A stretch of 64,000 bases of DNA from Streptomyces sp. GS7 (lineage in GTDB: Bacteria; Actinomycetota; Actinomycetes; Streptomycetales; Streptomycetaceae): assembly GCF_009834125.1 (NCBI RefSeq), contig NZ_CP047146.1, positions 6,627,501-6,691,500 on the forward strand, given 5' to 3'. Below are positions 1 through 8,694 of the stretch, piece by piece. Below the pieces are notes generated by a model. The model was not told the DNA's origin. It saw only the letters and a program-made list of their open reading frames with translations, and did not search any database. Each line of letters begins with the position of its first letter. Position 1 is the stretch's first letter. Position numbers and translations under genes: made by a program.

Positions 1-564
1 GTCGTCGGCGGTCAGCGCCTTCTCGCACTCGGCGAGCCGGGTGTGCGGTACGGCCGCTCCCGCGGCCAGCAGCCCGCCCCAGGTCGGGTCGCCGATGTAC
101 ACCACATCGCGCAGCGCCGGGCACTCGGCCCGCACCTGCTCGATCATCCGCCGGTAGTCGCTCGCCTTGTGCGCGACGGCGGAGACCAGCACGCTGACCC
201 CGGCCTGCTGGAGCACATACGCCAACTCGTGTACGCGGTAAGCCGGGTTGACGTTCACGAGGATCGCGCCGATCCGCGCGGTGGCGTACTGGACGAGGAC
301 CCACTCGGCGCAGTTGGGCGCCCAGATGCCCACCCGGTCGCCCTTGCCCACGCCCTTGGCGAGCAGCCCGAGCGCCACCTCGTCGACCGCCCGGCCCAGC
401 TCCGCATACGTCCAGCGGCGGCCCCCGGCCGCCTCGACCAGCGCCTCGCGGTCCCCGAAGCGGGCGATGGTCCGGGCCAGATCGGCCCCGATGGTCCGGC
501 CGAGCAGCGGACGGTCCGCCGCCCCGCTCGCGTACGACAGCTCGGTCTGCGGCTGGCCGCTCAT
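1..564 (-). CDS. Acyl-CoA ligase / AMP-binding protein, N-terminal part (runs off left edge)
   Basis: Only the first ~188 residues are in the window. The minus-strand reading frame is open from the ATG at 564 to the edge and starts MSGQPQTELSYASG. It continues with stretches typical of ANL-superfamily adenylating enzymes: a 'GDREALVEAAGGRRWTYAEL' segment, 'VGIWAPNCAEWVLVQYATARIGA' in part, and 'VNPAYRVHELAYVL', as in FadD-type fatty-acid/acyl-CoA ligases. These activate a carboxylic acid with ATP and load it onto CoA. The AMP-binding P-loop and the C-terminal lid lie beyond the edge, so substrate and intactness cannot be judged. Before the IS insertion it lay about 370 nt downstream of the second ligase (2011-3552), on the same strand. 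Confidence 0.85.
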   Translation of the reverse strand, partial: MSGQPQTELSYASGAADRPLLGRTIGADLARTIARFGDREALVEAAGGRRWTYAELGRAVDEVALGLLAKGVGKGDRVGIWAPNCAEWVLVQYATARIGAILVNVNPAYRVHELAYVLQQAGVSVLVSAVAHKASDYRRMIEQVRAECPALRDVVYIGDPTWGGLLAAGAAVPHTRLAECEKALTADD

Positions 565-789
565 CGCTGGTTCTCCTTCCGGTACGCTCCGCCCTCCCGG
601 GGCACCCCGTCCGACACATCCACCCATGCGGTCATCCACTACTCCCAGAAGCCCGACGTCAGCCACTGCTGCACTACACCCGCAAGGCTGCCCACTGGAG
701 AGGACGCGTCACTCCAGGAACATCCACTACGCGCCGGGTACAGCATGGCGTCCCAGATGCCCGAAAGGCCCCTGACTCGCCCGCCCTTT

Positions 790-819
790 CGCCCCGGGGA
801 GGCCGGTTCGCCCGGGGCG
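790..819. terminator. Inverted repeat, probable terminator of the upstream ligase
   Basis: Perfect 9-bp arms (CGCCCCGGG at 790-798 and CCCGGGGCG at 811-819) with a 12-nt loop. Without the IS element the repeat would lie roughly 120 nt after the stop of the minus-strand ligase at 2011-3552. The rest of 565-938 holds no gene I can support. Confidence 0.45.
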
Positions 820-939
820 GCACACCGCCCGCGGGCTGCCGGCCGACGGTCACCGGCCACGCTCCACCGCTCAACGGGCCGCGTCCCGGCCCCTGTTGAG
901 GGACCGGGGCGCGTACGGGCACGGCCCATCGGACAGGCC

Positions 940-1893
940 CTAGTTGTATTGCCCTGTGAGGTTGGGGACGCGGCTGGCGGGTGGTTTGCCCTTGAGCGCG
1001 GTGTGTCCGCGGTGGTGATTGTAGGTGTGGAGCCATTGGGGGAACGCTTCGCGGCGTTCGGTCTCTGAGCGGTAGGGCTTCGCGTAGGCCCATTCGTCAA
1101 GCAGGGTGCGGTTGAAGCGTTCGACTTTGCCGTTGGTCTGTGGTCGGTAGGGCCGGGTTCGCTTGTGGGTGATCCCGGCTGCTGCGAGGGCATCGCGCCA
1201 GGTGTGGGACTTGTAGCAGGCGCCGTTGTCGGTCAGGACGCGTTCGACGGTGATGCCGCAGGTGGTGAAGAACGTTTGGGCCCGGGTCCAGAAGGCGGTG
1301 GCGGTCTCCTTTTTCTCGTCGGTGTGGATCTCGCTGTAGGCCAGGCGGGAGTGGTCGTCGACGGCGGTGTGGATGTAGCTGTAGCCGACTCCCGAGCGGG
1401 TCTTGCGGCCTGCTTGCCGGCCGAGTGTCCTGTGGCCGCCGCCGTCGGGGATGTTGCCGAGCTTCTTGATGTCCACGTGGACCAACTCGCCGGGGCGGTC
1501 GCGTTCGTAGCGGCGTATCGGCCGGCCTGTGGCCCGGTCCAGGTGGGTCAGGCGGGCCAGGCCGAACCGGGTCAGCACGCGGTGCACGGTCGAGGGGACC
1601 AGTCGCAGCAGGTGGGCGATGCGGGCCGGGCCCCACCGGCGCAGGAGGCGGACCTTGATGATGCGCCGTTCCGTGCGTGTCGGGGTGCGGCGCGGGCTGT
1701 GGTGTGGGCGGCTTGAACGGTCTGCCATCCCCGCCTCACCCAGCAGCCGGTAGCGGTCGGCCCAGCGTTGGGCGGTGGTGGGCGAGACCTGGAAGCGTTC
1801 GGCGGCCCGCCGCAGGGTCCAGCCCTCGTCGACGACGCAGCGGGCCAGACGCAGCCGTCCAGTCTCGGTCAGGGGTGCATTACGGTGGGGCAC
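940..1893 (-). CDS. IS481-family DDE transposase
   Basis: About 317 residues. An N-terminal helix-turn-helix region (RAAERFQVSPTTAQRWADRY) is followed by an rve/DDE integrase core with the expected acidic residues in 'HVDIKKLG', 'LTDNGACY' and 'GKVERFNRTLLDEW'. I place the start at the GTG at 1893 (VPHRNAPLTETGRL), because GAAAGG lies 5 nt upstream and family members begin with this segment; a GTG at 1929 is also in frame. The stop codon TAG (940-942) lies outside the inverted repeat, in the CCTAGT target duplication, so translation stops only because of the target sequence. The frame is intact and probably functional. Confidence 0.9.
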   Translation of the reverse strand: MPHRNAPLTETGRLRLARCVVDEGWTLRRAAERFQVSPTTAQRWADRYRLLGEAGMADRSSRPHHSPRRTPTRTERRIIKVRLLRRWGPARIAHLLRLVPSTVHRVLTRFGLARLTHLDRATGRPIRRYERDRPGELVHVDIKKLGNIPDGGGHRTLGRQAGRKTRSGVGYSYIHTAVDDHSRLAYSEIHTDEKKETATAFWTRAQTFFTTCGITVERVLTDNGACYKSHTWRDALAAAGITHKRTRPYRPQTNGKVERFNRTLLDEWAYAKPYRSETERREAFPQWLHTYNHHRGHTALKGKPPASRVPNLTGQYN

Positions 1894-2009
1894 GAGGGCC
1901 TTTCGGTCGGTGTAGACGTCGCAATCCACACCGAACCCGGAAGGCCCTCACCTGTTCAAGATCCCAGCCGAGACCTGCCTCACCGTCCACAACCTCCCCG
2001 GACAGAACA
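945..2009 (-). mobile_element. IS481-family insertion sequence, complete, with 6-bp target duplication
   Basis: The element is about 1065 bp with imperfect terminal inverted repeats of about 26 bp. The left end begins TGTATTGCCC at 945 and the right end reads inward TGTTCTGTCC from 2009; about 20 of 26 positions agree, including a shared GAGGTTG core. It is flanked by the direct repeat CCTAGT at 939-944 and 2010-2015. A CTAG-centred target is characteristic of IS481-type elements. It carries one transposase gene with an intact DDE triad. The target duplication overlaps the stop codon of the acyl-CoA ligase at 2011-3552, and the other copy supplies the transposase stop. The matching duplication suggests a recent insertion. 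Confidence 0.9.
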
Positions 2010-2010
2010 C

Positions 2011-3552
2011 CTAGTTGACCTCTCGCGCAAGCCCCGACCAGTACGGCCGGCGGAGCTTGAACTTCTGGATCTTCCCGGTGGCCGTGCGGGGGATGGAGTC
2101 GCGGAACTCCACGGACGTCGGGGCCTTGTAGCCGGCCATACGCTGTTTGCAGTGGGCGATGATGTCGGATTCCTCGGCCGTGGCGCCCTCGGCGAGGACG
2201 ACGAGTGCCTTGATCGTCTCGCCCCACTTCTCGTGCGGTACGCCGATGACGGCGACCTCGGCGACCGCCGGGTGGCTGAAGATCACGTCCTCCACCTCGA
2301 TCGACGAGACGTTCTCGCCGCCGGTGATGATGACGTCCTTCTTCCGGTCGGAGATCGTCAGATGGCCGTCGTCGGGGTCGAGGGTGCCGCCGTCGCCGGT
2401 GTGGAACCAGCCGTCCGCCAGCGCATCCGCCGTCTCCTCGGGCTTCTCCCAGTAGCCGTCCAGCACCGTGTTCGAGCGGGCCAGCACCTCCCCGGAGTCG
2501 GAGACCTTCAGCTTGACGCCGAGGGCGGGCAGGCCCGCCCGGGACAGCCTGCGGGCGCGCTCCTCGGCGGGGAGGTCCGCGTCGGCCGGCCGGGTGCGGT
2601 TGAAGGTGAGCAGCGGGGAGGTCTCGGTCAGGCCGTAGAGCTGGGTGAACTCCCAGCCCAGTTCCTCCTCCACGCGCCGGATGGTCCTGGTCGGCGGCGG
2701 GGCGCCCGCGCAGATCAGCCGTACCCGGTCCCGCCCCGGGATCTCGCCCTCCCAGTTCGCCGCCGCGTCCAGGACCATGTTCCACACCGCGGGCGCGCCG
2801 CACATCAGCGTGACGCCGTGCTCGTCGACCCGCCGGAGGATCTCGGCGCCGTCCACCTTGCGCAGTGCCACCTGCTTCACGCCGAGGCCGGCCGCCACAT
2901 ACGGCATTCCCCAGCCGTTGCAGTGGAACATCGGCAGCGTGTGCAGGTACACATCGCCCTCCCACACCCGGGTGTGCAGGCCGAAGGTCATGCCGTTGAC
3001 CCAGATGTTGCGGTGGGTGAGCTGCACGCCCTTGGGGCGGGCGGTGGTGCCCGAGGTGTAGTTGATGGTCGCGGTGGCGTCCTCGTCCGGATCCGACCAG
3101 GGGCGCGGCTCGACGCCGAACCGCATCACGTCGGTGTCGGTCTGCTCACCGAGGACGAAGCGGTGGCGCGCCTTGACCCCGCTGAGCGCATCGTCCAGTT
3201 CCGGGTCGACGAGGAGGACGGCGGAACCGCTCTGCCGGACGACGTAGTCGACCTCGTCGGGCTTGAGGCGGAAGTTGACGGGGACGCAGATCCGGCCGCT
3301 CATCGGTACCGCGAACAGCAGCTCCAGCATGCGCGCGGAGTTGTGGCTCGCCACGGCCACCCGCTCGCCCTCGCCGACCCCGAGCGCGTCCAGCCCCGCC
3401 TGCCAGGCGCGGACGCGTTCGGCGAACCGCCCGTAGGTCGACTCGGGCACCGGCGGGGCGGGCTGATGCGGCTCGTCGACCACGCCCGGGCTGTCCCGGA
3501 ACCCCAGCTCGGCCCGGTCGAGGAAGTCCGCGATCGTCATCGGTGTCCGCAT
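2011..3552 (-). CDS. Long/medium-chain acyl-CoA synthetase (AMP-binding)
   Basis: 513 residues, start ATG at 3552 with AGGAG upstream. It has the ANL adenylate-forming signature set: P-loop YTSGTTARPKGV, 'TQLYGLTETSPLLTFN', the lid-domain stretch 'GYWEKPEETADALADGWFHTGD', 'DRKKDVIITGGENVSS', and the catalytic lysine region PRTATGKIQKFKLR near the C-terminus. It converts a fatty or carboxylic acid to its acyl-CoA via an acyl-adenylate, probably in the cytosol. Substrate cannot be told from sequence alone. The TAG stop (2011-2013) is part of the IS481 target CCTAGT, so the IS inserted in the stop codon without changing the protein. The IS now separates the gene from its native terminator. Confidence 0.93.
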   Translation of the reverse strand: MRTPMTIADFLDRAELGFRDSPGVVDEPHQPAPPVPESTYGRFAERVRAWQAGLDALGVGEGERVAVASHNSARMLELLFAVPMSGRICVPVNFRLKPDEVDYVVRQSGSAVLLVDPELDDALSGVKARHRFVLGEQTDTDVMRFGVEPRPWSDPDEDATATINYTSGTTARPKGVQLTHRNIWVNGMTFGLHTRVWEGDVYLHTLPMFHCNGWGMPYVAAGLGVKQVALRKVDGAEILRRVDEHGVTLMCGAPAVWNMVLDAAANWEGEIPGRDRVRLICAGAPPPTRTIRRVEEELGWEFTQLYGLTETSPLLTFNRTRPADADLPAEERARRLSRAGLPALGVKLKVSDSGEVLARSNTVLDGYWEKPEETADALADGWFHTGDGGTLDPDDGHLTISDRKKDVIITGGENVSSIEVEDVIFSHPAVAEVAVIGVPHEKWGETIKALVVLAEGATAEESDIIAHCKQRMAGYKAPTSVEFRDSIPRTATGKIQKFKLRRPYWSGLAREVN

Positions 3553-3812
3553 GCTCTCTCCTGTATCCCGAACAAACACGTGTCACGGCCGAGCGGCCGT
3601 CCGCGCTGTCCTCATCATCGCCGCAGTGCCTGCTGCCATCGTGTAATCAGTGGCGCGGTCCCACCACCCCCTGATGGGGGGAAGGGGGGCGGAGGTGTCG
3701 GCGCGCGGTGCGAGTCGGGGGAGAGAGCGTCCGTCGACGCGGCGGCGGCGCCGTCGCGGCCGTTGGGGGACGGGGCGTGGGCCCGTCCCCCCGCGCGGCG
3801 GCCGCCTGCGGG

Positions 3813-3995
3813 TTACTTGTCGGCGGTGAGCTTCCCGGCCGCGCCCCAGCTGTCGGCCGGGAACTCCTGGATCCAGACCTGCACGGTCTCGGCGGGAATC
3901 CGGTACGCGTCCACGAACGCGTCGGTGATCTGCTTGACCAGCTCCCGCTTCAGCTCGACGCTGCGGGGACCCTGCTGAACGGTGACGATGGGCAT
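3813..3995 (-). CDS. 4-oxalocrotonate tautomerase family protein
   Basis: 60 residues beginning MPIVTVQQGPRSVELKREL. After removal of Met1 the catalytic Pro1 would be N-terminal, as in the 4-oxalocrotonate tautomerase superfamily. Length (~60) and the motif 'VWIQEFPADSW' fit the small homohexameric or trimeric enzymes. These tautomerise enol/keto acids, often in aromatic degradation, but many genomic copies have no known substrate. It sits downstream of, and on the same strand as, the LysR regulator at 4165-5088, with about 170 nt between. No dedicated pathway genes lie nearby. A small enzyme of unknown physiological substrate. Confidence 0.85.
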   Translation of the reverse strand: MPIVTVQQGPRSVELKRELVKQITDAFVDAYRIPAETVQVWIQEFPADSWGAAGKLTADK

Positions 3996-4164
3996 GTCCG
4001 TACTCCTCGACTCGGTGGCGAGCGGCGGCCGTTGGGCTCTCCGGCCGCCCCGTGTTCCGGTTGGCTCGCCGGGGTGCCCCCAGTCCATCGCGAACGGGTG
4101 CGGTGACCAAGAAGCTGATCGCGCACGCAGCGATCACGAATCGAGATCGCCGGCAGCGGCCCGG

Positions 4165-5088
4165 TCACCGCGCGGGGCCGTCGGCGGCGGTGCTGGTCGC
4201 GCAGGCCCGCAGCAGCGCTTCGAGCCCGGCGGTCGGGTCGGCGCGGCGGACCGCGAGATAGGTGGTCAGCTCCATCCCCGGGTTGCGGAACGGGAGATAC
4301 GCCACCCGCGGCGTGCTGAGCCGGCGGGCGTGGGCCTCGTAGACGACCGTCCACATGCCCTCGGCGGACCCGCGGGCGCCGATCGCGGTCAGGGCGTCGT
4401 CCAGCGAACCGTACCTGGGGCCCGGTACCGGTCCGAAGCCGGCGGCGTGGCAGGCGGTGACGACCAGGTCGACCAGCGCCCGGTTGTTCCGGCGGTCGGT
4501 CAGCACCAGCGGTACGTCCGCGAGGTCGGCGAGCGCGATGGTGCCCGGCGAGGCGGCCAGCGGATGCCGGGCCGGGACGACCGCGACCAGCGGGTCCTGC
4601 CAGAGCGGGACGTAACGCAGCCCGTCCCGGCCGGCGTCGGCCGCCTCGCCGCGGAGGAACGCCGCGTCCAGCTCGCCCGCGGCGACCTGGTCGAGCCGCT
4701 CCCGGGTCCGGCCCGCGACCAGCTCCACACCGATCTCCGGCGCGCTGCCGGCAAGGGCGTCGAGCACCCGGTCGAGATGGGCGCCCAGGCCCGTACTCGT
4801 CCCCAGGCGGAGCGTGGTGGCGCGGGCCGCGGCCACTTCTGCGACGACGGCGCGGGCACGCTCCTCGGCGGCGAGCAGCGCCCGCGCCTCCGGGAGGAAC
4901 CGCTCGCCGGCCGCGGTGAGCCGCACCTGGCGCGCCGACCGGTCGAACAGCTCGGTCTGCAGCTCCCGTTCGAGCCGCCGGACCTGCTGGCTCACCGCCG
5001 ACTGCACGATGTGCAGCCGTTCCGCGGCCCGCCCGAAATGCAGCTCCTGCGCGACCATGACGAAGTACCGCACCTGCCGCAGCTCCAC
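4165..5088 (-). CDS. LysR family transcriptional regulator
   Basis: 307 residues from a GTG at 5088 with GGGAGGGG upstream. An in-frame start 13 codons earlier has no better signal. The N-terminal winged helix-turn-helix is typical: VELRQVRYFVMVAQELHFGRAAERLHIVQSAVSQQ in part, then 'RRLERELQTELFDR'. The rest is the two-lobed effector-binding domain. The gene is divergent from the GNAT gene at 5189, with 100 bp between. LysR regulators usually control a divergent neighbour, so the acetyltransferase is a candidate target; the tautomerase downstream is another. The inducer is unknown. Confidence 0.9.
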   Translation of the reverse strand: MELRQVRYFVMVAQELHFGRAAERLHIVQSAVSQQVRRLERELQTELFDRSARQVRLTAAGERFLPEARALLAAEERARAVVAEVAAARATTLRLGTSTGLGAHLDRVLDALAGSAPEIGVELVAGRTRERLDQVAAGELDAAFLRGEAADAGRDGLRYVPLWQDPLVAVVPARHPLAASPGTIALADLADVPLVLTDRRNNRALVDLVVTACHAAGFGPVPGPRYGSLDDALTAIGARGSAEGMWTVVYEAHARRLSTPRVAYLPFRNPGMELTTYLAVRRADPTAGLEALLRACATSTAADGPAR

Positions 5089-5188
5089 ACCCGCCCCTCC
5101 CCGCCCTCCCGGGCCCCACCGGACCAACCGCGCCGGCCGCCGGTCAATTCCCTTGCCCGGCCGGCCGCGGCCCGGCCATCATGCCCGG

Positions 5189-5749
5189 ATGATCGATACG
5201 ACGGCACTCGCCGAGAAGCCGGTGCTGACCGGTGACCGGATCCGGCTGGTCCCGCTGTCGGAGCGGCATGCGACCGCCTTCCACACCACGTTCCAGGACC
5301 CGGAGACCCGCCGGCTGACCGGCACCCACCAGGACTGGAGCCTTGCGGGGCTGCGCACCTGGATCGCCGAGTGCGGCGCCCGCACGGACCGGCTGGACCT
5401 CGCCATCGAGGACCGGGAGACCGGAGGCTACCTGGGCGATCTCGCGCTCAGCCGGATCGACCCGGCGAACGCCCACGCCAGCTTCCGGATCGCCCTGGCC
5501 CCCTCCGCCACCGACCGCGGCATCGGCTCCGAGGCGATCCGGCTGCTGCTCGGCCACGCCTTCGAGCGGGTCGGCCTGCACCGCGTCCAGCTGGAGGTCT
5601 TCGCGTACAACGACCGCGCCCGGCGCGCCTACGAGCGTTGCGGCTTCGTGCTGGAGGGCCGGATGCGCGAGGCCCTGCACTGGGACGGTGCGTGGCACGA
5701 CGTGCTGGTGATGGCGGCGCTGCGACCGGAGCGGGCCGGGGCTCGATAG
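5189..5749 (+). CDS. GNAT family N-acetyltransferase
   Basis: 186 residues from ATG at 5189. The fold is RimJ/RimL-like: it begins with 'GDRIRLVPLSERHATAFHTTF', contains the acetyl-CoA-binding loop region 'SATDRGIGSEAIRLLLGHAFERVGLHRVQLEVFAYN', and ends with 'NDRARRAYERCGFVLEGRMREALHWDGAWHDVLVM', all hallmarks of the family. Likely transfers acetyl from acetyl-CoA to an amine on a protein N-terminus or small molecule; the acceptor is not predictable. It is divergently arranged with the LysR gene and may be its target. Confidence 0.9.
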   Translation: MIDTTALAEKPVLTGDRIRLVPLSERHATAFHTTFQDPETRRLTGTHQDWSLAGLRTWIAECGARTDRLDLAIEDRETGGYLGDLALSRIDPANAHASFRIALAPSATDRGIGSEAIRLLLGHAFERVGLHRVQLEVFAYNDRARRAYERCGFVLEGRMREALHWDGAWHDVLVMAALRPERAGAR

Positions 5750-6304
5750 TCCTCTCCCCACGTGAACGGCGGCCGCTCCGTCTCCGGCGCGGCTGCCGGC
5801 CGGCGGACCGCGCCCGGTGTGTGCTCGGTGGCCGGCCCGGCCCGGACCAGCCGCCGCAGCGGGCTGCAGTCGAGGTAGCGGGTCGCCAACTCCCCTACGT
5901 CCAGAGAGACATCGGGCCGGTCGGCGGAGGGCGTCCAGGCGGCACGCGGGGGCCGTCCGCTCCGCCGGCCCCGACCCCGGCCCCGGACCAGGACCAGGAC
6001 CGCCTACCCCAGCCGTGAGCCGGAAGCGCCCCACGTTCGCGGGAGGGCGGCGTGAGCGCCCCGCACCGGCGGTGGGGGGCGCCGCGGACACGAAGTCCGT
6101 TGCCGGACAGGGGAGTTGGGCGCCGCGCACGGCGAGCACGAGCCGGTGTGCGGCGCCCCTGCCGGCCGGCGGCTCACCGTCGTACGAGGGGACGCCAACC
6201 CGCCTCATCGGGCGCTTCCTCCCTTTTGCCGAGCGACCTGCCCGCGGCGGACGCCGGCGGGGGGCGTGGGCCGCCTCACCGGGTTGCGGGCCGTCCGCCG
6301 GCCG
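5750..6304. other. Intergenic stretch without a supported gene
   Basis: About 550 bp between the acetyltransferase stop and the regulator at 6305. It contains GC-rich low-complexity runs (repeated CCCGG/CCAGGA units near 5970-6010). Frames that stay open here are arginine/proline/glycine-rich with no family signature and no convincing ribosome binding site. No RNA gene or IS end was recognised. Confidence 0.5.
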
Positions 6305-7285
6305 TCAGGCGTCCCGCTCCCCCGCCAGCCGGTCCCCGTCCTCCGTGCGCCGGTAGACCACCCGTCGCCCCACCCGCGTCCCCACGACCAGACCGGCGTC
6401 GCGCAGCACGGACAGATGGCCGCCGATGGTGCCGAGTGACTGGCCGAGCCGGGCGGCGAGTTCGGTGCTCGTGGCGGGCTGGGCGAGTTCGTGGAGGAGG
6501 GCGGCGCGGCCGGCGCCGACGAGGCGTTCCAGGGCGCGGCGGGGGCTGGCCGGGGTGAGCGCGGTGGCCGCGCCGCGGGCCGGGTAGACCTGGGCGTAGT
6601 GATCCGGCGGGCCCTGGCAGAGCCAGGTGCCGGTGGACAGGCTGACCGGGACGAAGAGCATGCCGTCGTCGCCGATGACGCGCTCGGGGCCGGGGCGGTT
6701 GCTGAAGCGGATGGCGTCGGCGCCGACCCAGGTGCTGTGCCGGCTCATCTGCTCCAGGGCGCGGGGCCAGCCGTAGGCGGCCAGGAGGCCGGCCCGGTAG
6801 GCGACATCGCGTTCGAGGAGGGCGCGGCGCCGGGGCCAGTCGGCGGCGATGTGGGCGGTCCAGAGGGCGTCGAGGAGGGCGGCGGTGCGGGGGCCCCAGT
6901 CGCGTCCGGTGAGCCAGTCCAGGTCGTGGTGGCGCCAGCTGTGGGTGAGCGAGGGCGCCAGCTCGGCGCGGAAGGCGTCGTCCGACACGGCGCGCAGGGC
7001 GGTGAGTTCGCGGGTGAGGGCGGTGCGCATACCGTCCGGCGGCGGGACCGCGACGAAGCCGGGCAGCCACTTGGTGGAGCTGATCAGCCCGATGAGGCCC
7101 CTGGCGAAGGGGTCGGCGTCGAGGGCGGCGGTGAAGTCGGGGAGGTGGTGGGCGCGCCAGGACGCGAACCAGGGGTCGGGGTGGGGCCGGGCGAGGGCGA
7201 TCGCCGTGCCCACCGTCTCGGCGAGGGGGGAGAGCGCGAAGCGGGAGCGGGAGAGGGCGAGCGGGCTCAGCCGGAGCGTGGTCAT
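6305..7285 (-). CDS. ArsR-like winged-helix regulator with N-terminal DUF5937-type domain
   Basis: 326 residues, ATG at 7285 with GGGAGG 6 nt upstream. The last ~90 residues form an ArsR-type winged helix ('LHELAQPATSTELAARLGQSLGTIGGHLSVLRDAGLV' in two segments, then 'GTRVGRRVVYRRT'). The larger N-terminal part (roughly residues 1-230) resembles the DUF5937 region found in actinobacterial ArsR-type regulators. No metal-binding cysteines are evident. The gene is divergent from the MFS exporter at 7377 with a short shared promoter region, so repression of that exporter is the simplest role. The ligand is unknown. Confidence 0.82.
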   Translation of the reverse strand: MTTLRLSPLALSRSRFALSPLAETVGTAIALARPHPDPWFASWRAHHLPDFTAALDADPFARGLIGLISSTKWLPGFVAVPPPDGMRTALTRELTALRAVSDDAFRAELAPSLTHSWRHHDLDWLTGRDWGPRTAALLDALWTAHIAADWPRRRALLERDVAYRAGLLAAYGWPRALEQMSRHSTWVGADAIRFSNRPGPERVIGDDGMLFVPVSLSTGTWLCQGPPDHYAQVYPARGAATALTPASPRRALERLVGAGRAALLHELAQPATSTELAARLGQSLGTIGGHLSVLRDAGLVVGTRVGRRVVYRRTEDGDRLAGERDA

Positions 7286-7376
7286 CGCGGCCTCCCCCTC
7301 GGGGCTCGGTGTCGGCTTCCTTTCGCCTGGTGCCGAAAGCATAGTGATCCGGTGTGGGGCCCACAGACTCCGTCGG

Positions 7377-8627
7377 GTGCCTTCCTCCCTTCTCTCCGTT
7401 GCGGACTTCCGCTGGTTCCTGGCCGGGCAGACGGTCTCGTTACTGGGCAGTGCGATGGCCCCGGTCGCCCTGACGTTCGCGGTGCTGGACGCCTCGTCCG
7501 GCAGCGCCGGCGATCTCGGCGTGGTGCTGGCCGCCCGTATGGTGCCGCTGCTGGCGTTCCTGCTGGTGGGCGGCGCGACGGCGGACCGGTTCGGGCGCCG
7601 TGCGGTGCTGGTGGCCGCCAATCTGGGCGCGGCGCTCACCCAGGGCGCCGTCGCCGCGCTGCTGCTGACCGGGCACTACGCGCTGCTGCCGGTGGCCGGG
7701 CTGGAGGTCCTGAACGGTGTGCTGGCCGCGTTCACCGCACCGGCGCTGCGCGGTGTCGTACCGGATCTCGTCGGCGCGGCGCGGCTGCGGTCGGCCAACG
7801 CGCTGCTGGGGTCGGTGCGGAACGCGGCCAAGGTGCTCGGGCCGGGGCTGTCGGGCGGGTGCGTGGTGGTGGTCGGCGGCGGGCCGGCGATCGCCTTCGA
7901 CGCGCTGACGTATCTGGTGGCGGCCGGGTGCCTGGCCCGGGTGTCCCCCGGCGGCGGGGCGCCGGCCCGGTCCCGGTCCTCCGTGGCGGCCGATATCCGC
8001 GACGGGTGGCGGGAGTTCCGGCGCGTCCGGTGGGTGTGGCTGGGGACGCTGTCGTTCTTCGTCGTCAACCTGGTGCAGACCGGGACCTGGCAGATCCTGG
8101 GGCCCGCACTGACGCGGCAGACCGGCGGCGCGGCGGCCTGGGGTGTGGTGCTGAGCGTGCGGGGCGCCGGGCTGCTGGTGGCGGGGGCGGTGCTGTACCG
8201 GCTCGCTGTCCGGCGACTGCTGGGGCTGGGGCAGCTGACGAGTGCGCTGGGCGCGCTGCCGCTGCTGGTACTGGGGGCGCGGCTGGGCCCCTCCTGGCTG
8301 GTGGCCGGTGCGTTCATCGCCGGGCTCGGGGTCGCGGTGACGGGTGTCGCCTGGGACACCTCGCTCCAGGAGCACGTCCCCCCGCACGCGCTGTCCCGGG
8401 TCTCGTCGTACAACGATCTGCTGTCGTATGTCGCCATCCCCGTGGGGCAGTTGTGCGTGGCGCCGCTCGCCCGCACGTACGGCGGCTTCCGGGTGGCGGC
8501 GGTGGCCGGGGCGGTCTCCGCGGTGGCGGCGGTGCTGCCGCTGGCCTCCGGTGCGGTGCGCCGGCTGCCGCACGGCCGGGCACGGGACGGCGAAGCGGAC
8601 GGCGCGCCCGCGGCCCCCGGCGCGTGA
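7377..8627 (+). CDS. MFS transporter (exporter-like), contains a TTA codon
   Basis: About 416 residues from GTG at 7377 (VPSSLLSVADFRWFLAGQ); a GTG at 7344 is also possible and neither has a strong ribosome binding site. It has about 11-12 hydrophobic segments and the MFS loop 'GGATADRFGRRAVLVAANL' between helices 2 and 3. The 'DFRWFLAGQTVSLLGS' N-terminus is typical of actinobacterial drug or macrolide-efflux-like MFS proteins. A rare leucine codon TTA at 7440-7442 would make translation depend on the bldA tRNA if this is Streptomyces, delaying it to development. Divergent from the ArsR-like regulator. Substrate unknown. Confidence 0.88.
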   Translation: MPSSLLSVADFRWFLAGQTVSLLGSAMAPVALTFAVLDASSGSAGDLGVVLAARMVPLLAFLLVGGATADRFGRRAVLVAANLGAALTQGAVAALLLTGHYALLPVAGLEVLNGVLAAFTAPALRGVVPDLVGAARLRSANALLGSVRNAAKVLGPGLSGGCVVVVGGGPAIAFDALTYLVAAGCLARVSPGGGAPARSRSSVAADIRDGWREFRRVRWVWLGTLSFFVVNLVQTGTWQILGPALTRQTGGAAAWGVVLSVRGAGLLVAGAVLYRLAVRRLLGLGQLTSALGALPLLVLGARLGPSWLVAGAFIAGLGVAVTGVAWDTSLQEHVPPHALSRVSSYNDLLSYVAIPVGQLCVAPLARTYGGFRVAAVAGAVSAVAAVLPLASGAVRRLPHGRARDGEADGAPAAPGA

Positions 8628-8643
8628 GGCCGGGGGCCGCGGG
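8607..8643. terminator. Strong bidirectional terminator overlapping the MFS stop codon
   Basis: Perfect 14-bp inverted repeat (8607-8620 and 8630-8643) with a 9-nt loop. The TGA stop of the MFS gene (8625-8627) lies in the loop. It separates the convergent MFS and mgtA genes. Confidence 0.75.
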
Positions 8644-8694
8644 ACGGTCGCGATGCGGCCGGGGCGGTGTGGTCGCGCCGCCGCGGTCAGGGCG

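Noticed and set aside
1894..1929. Transposase start at the GTG at 1929
   Set aside because: It lacks a ribosome binding site. The GTG at 1893 has GAAAGG upstream and matches the usual family N-terminus.
5750..6300. Small protein genes in the acetyltransferase-regulator gap
   Set aside because: Open frames are low-complexity Pro/Gly/Arg sequence without ribosome binding sites or family signatures.
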